A DNA stretch of 11,941 nt from CAVALG01 sp963656085 (GTDB taxonomy: Bacteria > Bacillota > Clostridia > Oscillospirales > Acutalibacteraceae): the NCBI GenBank assembly GCA_963656085.1, contig CAVKHV010000048.1, forward strand, positions 1 to 11,941. Direction: 5' to 3'. The notes below the pieces were generated by a model that saw only the letters and a list, made by a program, of their open reading frames with translations, was not told where the DNA came from and did no database searches. Below, piece by piece: positions 6,933 through 11,941 of this stretch. The position numbers were made by a program, and so were the translations under genes. How positions within the stretch are numbered: position 1 is the first letter of the stretch; each line of letters opens with the position of its first letter.

Positions 6933-8001
6933 TGACGGGTTCCCCCTCTCCTGTTTTTGTTCTTCTGAAAATCTTGTCGGCAAAGCCGGAAAGAACCTGC
7001 TTGGATTTTTCGTTATTTGTAAGTATCATAACAAGTATAAGAACAATTGCGTATATAAGCATTCTGTAATCCGAGAATTCGCGCAAAAGTTCCGGAAGCA
7101 TGTAGAGCACGGCAGTTGCGATTATAGAACCGAACATATTGCCCATACCGCCCAAAACAACGAATACCAGAACAAGAATTGAAGTGTTGAAATCAAACTT
7201 TTTGGCAATTACGGTCGAAAAGTTCATAGCGTACAATGCGCCTGCCATACCTGCAAGAGCGGCTGAAGTAACAAACGCAATCATCTTATATTTTGTAATA
7301 CTGATACCGACCGATTCGGCGGCTATGCGGTTATCGCGTATGGCGGTAACGGCGCGCCCCGTACGACTGTTTACAAAGTTCAAAATAATAAACAGTGTAA
7401 ATAAAATAAGTATAATTCCTGCGGTAAAGGTTGCTATTTTCGCATTACCGACCGCACCCTGCGGGCCGTTAAGCAAAATGCGCCCTTTTTCAAGATTAAG
7501 GGATGCAACATCCTTCATACTGAAATGAATGCCTGATTTGTCGTAACCTATATAAAGGCAATTGACTATATTTTTAATGATCTCGCCGAATGCTAATGTT
7601 ACTATGGCAAGATAATCGCCGCGGAGCCTTAAAACCGGAATACCGATTACAAAGCCCGCAATTGCGGCAATAAGCGCACCGAAAACAATAGCGATAAGCA
7701 ATCTCAACGGCTCGGAAGCGATGCTGTCTTTAAAGCAGCCGGCTGCCACAACACCGGCAAAAGCACCGAGGCTCATAAATCCGGCGTGACCGAGGCTTAA
7801 CTCACCGAGAACACCGACGGTAAGGTTAAGCGATAAAGCCATAACGACATACGCGCATATGGGAACCAACTGACCGCTGACGGAGTTGCTTATAAGCCGC
7901 ATATTCTGCAGCGGATAAAGAACAATAAACGCCAATACAACTATACCGTAACACTCAATATTAGTACGGGTGAAGCGATTCATATTTTTAATTTTACTCA
8001 T
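6925..8001 (-). CDS. livM: Branched-chain amino acid ABC transporter permease LivM
   Basis: The product is 358 aa, a polytopic inner membrane subunit that with LivH forms the translocation path. Hallmarks are LNLTVGVLGELSLGHAGFMS (58-77), the ATPase-contacting cytoplasmic segment with LRLRGDYLAIVTLAFGEI, TGRAVTAIRDNRIAAESVGI followed by ALAGMAGALYA, and LVFVVLGGMGNMFGS near the C-terminus. ATG 8001 is preceded by GAGGTG at 4 nt. A GTG at 8013 overlapping the livH stop by 4 bp is an alternative start. Its stop overlaps livG. The ligand cannot be deduced from the permeases. Confidence 0.93.
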   Translation of the reverse strand: MSKIKNMNRFTRTNIECYGIVVLAFIVLYPLQNMRLISNSVSGQLVPICAYVVMALSLNLTVGVLGELSLGHAGFMSLGAFAGVVAAGCFKDSIASEPLRLLIAIVFGALIAAIAGFVIGIPVLRLRGDYLAIVTLAFGEIIKNIVNCLYIGYDKSGIHFSMKDVASLNLEKGRILLNGPQGAVGNAKIATFTAGIILILFTLFIILNFVNSRTGRAVTAIRDNRIAAESVGISITKYKMIAFVTSAALAGMAGALYAMNFSTVIAKKFDFNTSILVLVFVVLGGMGNMFGSIIATAVLYMLPELLREFSDYRMLIYAIVLILVMILTNNEKSKQVLSGFADKIFRRTKTGEGEPVNE

Positions 8002-8009
8002 ATCGCACC

Positions 8010-8891
8010 TCACACCTTTTCACTGATCTTCTTGCCGAGCAAGCCGGTAGGCTTAACAAGAAGAACTATGATAAGAACCGCAAAAACAATAGCGTCCGAC
8101 AGTTGGGTTGAAATATACGCTTTACTGAAAATTTCTATAACGCCGAGCAGTATACCGCCGACCATAGCGCCGGAAATAGAGCCTATACCGCCGAAAACCG
8201 CCGCCGTAAACGCCTTAATACCGGGCATTGAACCGGTTGTCGGGACAAGGACGGGGTAAGCCGAGCAAAGAAGAACACCTGCTATTGCGGCAAGCGCACT
8301 GCCTATGGCAAAGGTAACCGAAATTGTTACATTAACATTTATGCCCATAAGTTCGGCAGCGCCCCTGTCTTCCGACACGGCGCGCATTGCTTTACCCATT
8401 TTGCCTTTTTTGGTAAAGACGGACAATGCAATCATTATTACTATGCAAACGGCAACCGTAACGATTGATTCCGAAGTTATTGTAAGTTTTCCGTCAAACA
8501 GGGAAAGTGAGTCCAAAGAAACTATGGATTTAAAACTTTTCGGGTCGCTTTTAAATACCAAAAGCGCAATATTCTGCAGCAAATAACTCATACCGATAGC
8601 GGTTATAAGCACGGCAAGCGAGGTCGCTTTTCTAAGCGGTTTGTAGGCAAACTTCTCAATTAAAATCCCGAGCAATGTACATACAAGCATAGCAAAAATT
8701 ACGGAAACCATCGGCGGAAATCCCATAGCGGTTGTTGCGATATAGGACATATAGGCGCCGACCATTATTACGTCACCGTGTGCAAAGTTAAGCATCTTTG
8801 CTATACCGTAGACCATTGTATACCCGAGCGCGATCAACGCATAAACGCTGCCAAGGCTTACTCCGTTGATCAGGTTAGATAAAAATGTCAT
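8010..8891 (-). CDS. livH: Branched-chain amino acid ABC transporter permease LivH
   Basis: The product is 293 aa and hydrophobic throughout. It carries the LivH signature GYTMVYGIAKMLNFAHGD (23-40), a KATSLAVLITAIGMSYLLQN stretch, the cytoplasmic coupling segment GKMGKAMRAVSEDRGAAELM, and AAVFGGIGSISGAMVGGILLG near the end. The start at 8891 (ATG) has GGAG 8 nt upstream and puts the first membrane helix at the N-terminus as expected. The in-frame reading to 8987 would add 32 polar residues and lies over an 8-bp inverted repeat, so it is treated as leader RNA. It lies 220 bp downstream of livK, the only large gap in the operon. Confidence 0.93.
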   Translation of the reverse strand: MTFLSNLINGVSLGSVYALIALGYTMVYGIAKMLNFAHGDVIMVGAYMSYIATTAMGFPPMVSVIFAMLVCTLLGILIEKFAYKPLRKATSLAVLITAIGMSYLLQNIALLVFKSDPKSFKSIVSLDSLSLFDGKLTITSESIVTVAVCIVIMIALSVFTKKGKMGKAMRAVSEDRGAAELMGINVNVTISVTFAIGSALAAIAGVLLCSAYPVLVPTTGSMPGIKAFTAAVFGGIGSISGAMVGGILLGVIEIFSKAYISTQLSDAIVFAVLIIVLLVKPTGLLGKKISEKV

Positions 8892-9049
8892 ACGACGTGC
8901 TCCGTTCTGCCGCGATTGAATATCCGTTGTTCCCTGCGAATCCACGGCGGCTGATGGCGGCAGAGTTTTAACAATAACAGACTGCAAAATTATGATAGGT
9001 TATAATAGCAGAAAATCAGGGTTGAAAAACAACCCCGTTTAATATCCGC
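8892..9049 (-). other. Structured non-coding spacer upstream of livH
   Basis: On the minus strand this segment holds a small hairpin (GGGTTG/CAACCC, 9019-9035) and then an 8-bp inverted repeat (arms 8957-8964 and 8906-8913). The repeat ends 2 bases before the GGAG ribosome site of livH. A 4-bp nested pair (8924-8927 with 8944-8947) may extend the fold. No convincing promoter is seen. It does not match any riboswitch class I recognise. A role in livH translation or mRNA processing is inference. Confidence 0.4.
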
Positions 9050-9084
9050 AAACTGCAATGGGGTAAACCACCCCATTGCAGTTT
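9050..9084 (-). ncRNA. Intercistronic 15-bp hairpin after livK
   Basis: AAACTGCAATGGGGT (9050-9064) pairs perfectly with ACCCCATTGCAGTTT (9070-9084) around a 5-nt loop. It starts 27 nt after the livK stop. Read on the minus strand, the bases after the stem are GCGGATATT, with no U tract, so it is not a standard terminator. In many importer operons such a stem protects the 3' end of the binding-protein message, giving excess LivK over LivHMGF. That role is inferred here. Confidence 0.7.
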
Positions 9085-9111
9085 AATAAAAGTTTGGTAT
9101 AAATGATTAAA

Positions 9112-10302
9112 TCACATTCCGACGTAAGCACCGTCTTTAATTACCATACCTTTGGGTTCTTTGGAAACTTCGCCCGATTTTGACCAGGTCATACCTTCAC
9201 CGGTAAGTCCGTCAAACTTGAAGTCTTTGCTTGTGAACTGTTCAATAAGTTTTTCGCAGATTTCTTCCGCATCCATATCAGCGGTTATGCCTTTCGCCTT
9301 GCAAGCGTCATACAACGCATAGATGCAATCGTAAGCGTCGGCTGCGAACTGGTTCGGAACATCACCGTATTTTTCTTTATACTTTTTAACGAAGTTCTGG
9401 GTCTTTTCATCGGTCGCGTCAGCAGAGAACGGGGTAAGAAGCATTACGCCCTCAGCCAATTTGGTATCAAAGTTTTTAATTGTGAGTATACCGTCAAGAC
9501 CGTCAACACCAAAAAATTTAGGTGTATAATTCATTTTATTTGCCTGGGTAAGGATGAGGGAAGCCGGTGTATAATATATAGGAAGGAAGATAAGGTCGGC
9601 ACCTGCATCTTTAATCTTATTAAGCTGTGACGAGAAGTCTTTATCCGAATCGTCGGTAAATGTTTCAACATCAACTACGTCAAGACCGAGTTCATCCGCT
9701 TCGGCAACAAATTTCTGATAGATACCGGTTGAATACGCATCGGCATTATTGTAGATTATGCCGATTTTGGTACCAAGTTTCTGTTTGCTGATATAGTCGG
9801 CAGATGCGGTACCCTGGTTAGGGTCGGTAAAGCACATCTGGAAGACGTTTTCTTTACGCTCAACGGTAACGTTACCGTCTTTATCCGGCTGACCGCCGAT
9901 AACATCGGTTGATGAAGCTGACGGTGTGAGTTCAAAAATACTGTCATTGTGTGCTTCTGTAGAAACCGCAATACAAGGGGTAGTTGTTACACTGCCTACA
10001 AGTATCTGCATGCCCCAGTCTTTAAGGGCATTGTAAGCGTTTACCGATTTTTCCTGGTCGTGTTCGTCGTCTTCAAATTTAAGTTCGAACTTAATATCGC
10101 CTTTAGCGTTTATTTCTTCAACCGCAAGTTCGGCAGCGTTTTTAACCGCAGTGCCGTAAATTGCAGCTGCACCTGTTGTGGGTCCGATTGCGCCGATTTT
10201 AATTGCATCGCTTGAACTGCCGGACTTACCGCAGCCTGCAAAGCAAAGAATCAGCATAGTCATCGCCAAAACAACGCTTAACACTTTAACTAACTTTTTC
10301 AT
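9112..10302 (-). CDS. livK: Branched-chain amino acid ABC transporter substrate-binding lipoprotein LivK
   Basis: The product is 396 aa, an extracellular type I binding protein that hands ligand to LivHM. MKKLVKVLSV starts a lipoprotein signal: basic n-region, hydrophobic core, then FAGC with the candidate lipidated Cys at 24, followed by a Gly/Ser linker (GKSGSSSD). The mature domain begins IKIGAIGPTTGAAAIYG (35-51), the family's usual first strand and binding loop. LVGSVTTTPCIAVS and TPSASS form the ligand-contact region. VFQMCFTDPNQGTASADYI and KIGIIYNNADAYSTG are typical of the second half of lobe 1. ATG 10302 has AGAGG at 8 nt. An in-frame ATG at 10362 would bury the signal peptide and is rejected. 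The exact ligand (Leu/Ile/Val, other amino acids or amides) is not certain. Confidence 0.92.
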   Translation of the reverse strand: MKKLVKVLSVVLAMTMLILCFAGCGKSGSSSDAIKIGAIGPTTGAAAIYGTAVKNAAELAVEEINAKGDIKFELKFEDDEHDQEKSVNAYNALKDWGMQILVGSVTTTPCIAVSTEAHNDSIFELTPSASSTDVIGGQPDKDGNVTVERKENVFQMCFTDPNQGTASADYISKQKLGTKIGIIYNNADAYSTGIYQKFVAEADELGLDVVDVETFTDDSDKDFSSQLNKIKDAGADLIFLPIYYTPASLILTQANKMNYTPKFFGVDGLDGILTIKNFDTKLAEGVMLLTPFSADATDEKTQNFVKKYKEKYGDVPNQFAADAYDCIYALYDACKAKGITADMDAEEICEKLIEQFTSKDFKFDGLTGEGMTWSKSGEVSKEPKGMVIKDGAYVGM

Positions 10303-10350
10303 AACTACTACCTCTTTCTTAATAAAATATCCCCATTCAGCAAAGCGTGT

Positions 10351-10395
10351 TTTTCGGTTCATACATATTCATATATCCTAACAAAGAACCGAAAA
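10351..10395 (-). promoter_or_regulatory. 10-bp inverted repeat in the livK leader
   Basis: TTTTCGGTTC (10351-10360) and GAACCGAAAA (10386-10395) are perfect inverted repeats separated by 25 bp. They lie in the transcribed leader about 50 nt before the livK start. The interior contains ATATGAATAT, which may pair weakly. It could be an RNA hairpin affecting mRNA stability or initiation, or a dimer binding site on DNA. It has no U tract in a terminator position and lacks T-box features. Confidence 0.5.
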
Positions 10396-10459
10396 TACAA
10401 ACCGTAAACGGGCAAAATTAAATATGTCGTAAATGTGTCAAAATATTTAATTTTTTAAA

Positions 10460-10488
10460 ATTATACGGCAGTACAAAGCGTTTGTCAA
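10460..10488 (-). promoter_or_regulatory. livKp: Consensus sigma-A promoter of the livKHMGF operon
   Basis: On the minus strand, -35 TTGACA (10488-10483), exactly 17 bp, then -10 TATAAT (10465-10460). This is a full match to consensus, so strong unless repressed. The predicted start is near 10453, giving a leader of about 150 nt. An AT palindrome at 10448-10462, overlapping the -10 and start, matches the CodY-box consensus at 11 of 15 positions, which is only suggestive. Confidence 0.88.
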
Positions 10489-10533
10489 TAGTCGAAATAA
10501 CATTCGTTAAATGTGTTTAACTTTTTCCCGAAA

Positions 10534-11790
10534 TCAGCCTTTTGCATATGCAGAATACACATTTATATGGTCGTAAACCGCCTTCCATTTATCGCTGCCG
10601 CCCGCCGAAACGAATATATAAGCGTGCCCGTTATCGCCCTCGGCATACGATGCGATGCAGTTCCCCGCCTCGATAGTATACCCCGTTTTGCCGGCTATTA
10701 TATTTGCGCCTTCCGGTTCGGAACCGTAAATGCGGCTGAACAAGGTGCTTGTAACCGTTATTCCTTCGGGGTGCTGTGCGGTTGGCGCGGTAGTATAACT
10801 TTCCGATGTAAGTACCTTGCGGCAGGTTTCGTTTTTCATAGCGTAGTCAAACAGGACAGCCATATCCTTAACGGTGCATTTATGTTCGGGGTCGTGCAAT
10901 CCGCTTGTGTTTTTAAAGGTTGCGGTGGTAAGCCCCAAATCCTGCACCTTTTGGTTCATAGCCGCAACAAAAGCGTCCTCACTGCCGGAGATAGTTATGG
11001 CGAGCCCCGCGGTAGCGTCGGCTCCGGAAGCAAGGATGGAACCGTACAGCATATCGGTCACACCGACTGTTTCCCCTGCCGAAAATCCGACGACAGATGC
11101 TTCCTGCACATACAACGGATCGGTAATTTCATAAGAGAAAGTGAAAGCGGCGTTCGGGTCGGTCATATTTTCAACAGCCGTAATAAGCGTAAGGATTTTG
11201 GTCATTGACGCAGGATATATGACCGCGTCGGCATCTTTTTGGACTATTATTTTATTATCGGTAACATCAACAAGTACGCAGTTTTTGCAATCCACATCAT
11301 CGCCCAATGTTACAACATTGTCAGCCAGAGTATACGGTTTTATCGCCGTTGACGACTGCACCGCATCCTCAGCGCTTGCCTGCACACCGATTTGCCTGTA
11401 CCGCTCGCCCTTTCCGGCGCTGCCGAAACAGTTAGGCAACAGAAGGCATGCCATGATAATTATAAGTGTTACAGCCGTAAATCCGAGCGCCGCATTTTTA
11501 ACGCCGCGTTTAAGGCGGCGTTTTTTACGGGGTTTTTGCTTTTCTGCAGCGGGCGCGTTATCGCGTGCGGTTACATGGGTTTTATAGTTGCTTTGCCGGG
11601 TGCTGCGGCTATGTTCTACCGTTCTCCCCCGCCCTCCGGCTTTTTTGAATTCGGCATTTTTTCGGGATTTTGAGCTTTCGCGTATTTTGAAATTACTATC
11701 ATTCCCGTTTTTGGTATCGACGCCGTATTGACGCTGAAAATTCTCGAAAAATTCGTCATCATATTTCATTTTATATTCATATTCAGTCAT
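10534..11790 (-). CDS. S11-type serine peptidase (D-alanyl-D-alanine carboxypeptidase-like) with N-terminal anchor
   Basis: The product is 418 aa. Residues 1-100 are polar, rich in Lys/Arg/Ser, with a dense basic run (KPRKKRRLKRG, 86-96) just before one membrane helix (about 103-119). The N-terminus therefore stays inside and the catalytic part outside. The peptidase domain (about 150-418) has SMTK (195-198, acylating Ser and Lys) and KTGYT (368-372). At the SxN position the sequence is SGA (255-257), so Ala replaces the usual Asn. Known relatives trim the terminal D-Ala of peptidoglycan stem peptides. Most have a cleaved signal and a C-terminal amphipathic anchor, whereas this one ends soon after the domain. 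ATG 11790 has GGTGA nearby; ATG 11802 has no visible site. Activity is uncertain given the motif change; pentapeptide binding without hydrolysis is possible. Confidence 0.82.
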   Translation of the reverse strand: MTEYEYKMKYDDEFFENFQRQYGVDTKNGNDSNFKIRESSKSRKNAEFKKAGGRGRTVEHSRSTRQSNYKTHVTARDNAPAAEKQKPRKKRRLKRGVKNAALGFTAVTLIIIMACLLLPNCFGSAGKGERYRQIGVQASAEDAVQSSTAIKPYTLADNVVTLGDDVDCKNCVLVDVTDNKIIVQKDADAVIYPASMTKILTLITAVENMTDPNAAFTFSYEITDPLYVQEASVVGFSAGETVGVTDMLYGSILASGADATAGLAITISGSEDAFVAAMNQKVQDLGLTTATFKNTSGLHDPEHKCTVKDMAVLFDYAMKNETCRKVLTSESYTTAPTAQHPEGITVTSTLFSRIYGSEPEGANIIAGKTGYTIEAGNCIASYAEGDNGHAYIFVSAGGSDKWKAVYDHINVYSAYAKG

Positions 11791-11823
11791 AGAATTCACC
11801 ATTTCAAATTGAATCTGTATTAC

Positions 11824-11829
11824 ATTATA
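11824..11829 (-). promoter_or_regulatory. Second extended -10 element upstream of the S11 peptidase gene
   Basis: TGTTATAAT on the minus strand, an extended -10 with no good -35 at 17-18 bp (TATTAA at best). It duplicates the 11-mer ATGTTATAATG of the upstream promoter 37 bp away. It may be a second, weaker start giving a leader of about 25-30 nt. Confidence 0.4.
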
Positions 11830-11860
11830 ACATAATATTAATTAAATTAATAACAAAAGC

Positions 11861-11889
11861 ATTATAACATTATTCATACATATATTCAA
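11861..11889 (-). promoter_or_regulatory. Sigma-A promoter of the S11 peptidase gene
   Basis: -35 TTGAAT (11889-11884), 17 bp, -10 TATAAT (11866-11861) with a TG extension. The predicted start is near 11854, about 65 nt before the ATG at 11790. The remaining sequence to the window end is AT-rich and shows no gene. Confidence 0.7.
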
Positions 11890-11941
11890 CAACTTAATCA
11901 GCGATTTTTTATTTTTAATTGCGATAAAGCCCAATTATTTG

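Noticed and set aside
8892..8987. N-terminal extension of LivH or a separate leader peptide
   Set aside because: The frame is continuous with livH, starts at a TTG without a ribosome site, is polar unlike a LivH N-terminus, and covers the inverted repeat.
9050..9084. Standard terminator ending transcription after livK
   Set aside because: The stem is strong, but on the coding strand it is followed by GCGGATATT rather than a U tract, and no clear promoter for livHMGF follows.
10303..10362. N-terminal extension of LivK from an upstream in-frame ATG
   Set aside because: It would place 20 residues before a normal lipoprotein signal, and its last codons are the ribosome site region of the start at 10302.
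10303..10453. T-box or known riboswitch in the livK leader
   Set aside because: I see no T-box core sequence, specifier stem or terminator/antiterminator pair, and no riboswitch consensus I recognise.

Overview
The window looks like chromosomal DNA of a low-to-mid GC Gram-positive anaerobe of the class Clostridia (Bacillota). The reasons are a CIRCE heat-shock operator before groES-groEL, several near-consensus sigma-A promoters, strong purine-rich ribosome binding sites, a lipoprotein-type solute-binding protein, a D,D-carboxypeptidase-like protein, and short interspersed palindromic repeats of a kind I associate with gut Clostridia. The genus cannot be fixed from what is visible.

Layout, left to right. 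Bases 1-364 are non-coding. They hold a compact palindromic module (121-190) flanked by two arrays of a degenerate 7-bp tandem repeat (60-87 and 248-282), then a strong terminator (311-356). Next, on the minus strand, is a two-gene unit with a 20-bp overlap: a VTT/TVP38-type membrane protein (1182-1898) followed by a family 8 glycosyltransferase (365-1201). A flavin reductase-like gene (2050-2553) diverges from it, and the two promoters are arranged as mirror images. The plus strand continues with a sigma-A promoter and CIRCE, groES (2737-3021), groEL (3063-4700), a terminator, and a GNAT acetyltransferase (4802-5323). A two-way terminator (5345-5380) closes this half.

The right half lies on the minus strand. 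A five-gene ABC importer of the branched-chain amino acid (HAAT) type reads livK (9112-10302), livH (8010-8891), livM (6925-8001), livG (6096-6932), livF (5393-6091). It has a full-consensus promoter at 10460-10488 and a leader of about 150 nt containing a 10-bp inverted repeat. Between livK and livH is a 220-nt spacer with two or three hairpins, which probably adjusts the ratio of binding protein to membrane parts. Upstream is an S11-type serine peptidase (10534-11790). It has an N-terminal membrane anchor, a long basic cytoplasmic tail, and Ala where the SxN motif normally has Asn.

The genes are mostly housekeeping: protein folding, nutrient uptake and cell envelope. I see no convincing new multi-gene system. 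The items most worth a second look are the repeat cassette at the left edge, the RNA structures in the liv operon, and the altered active-site motif of the peptidase.
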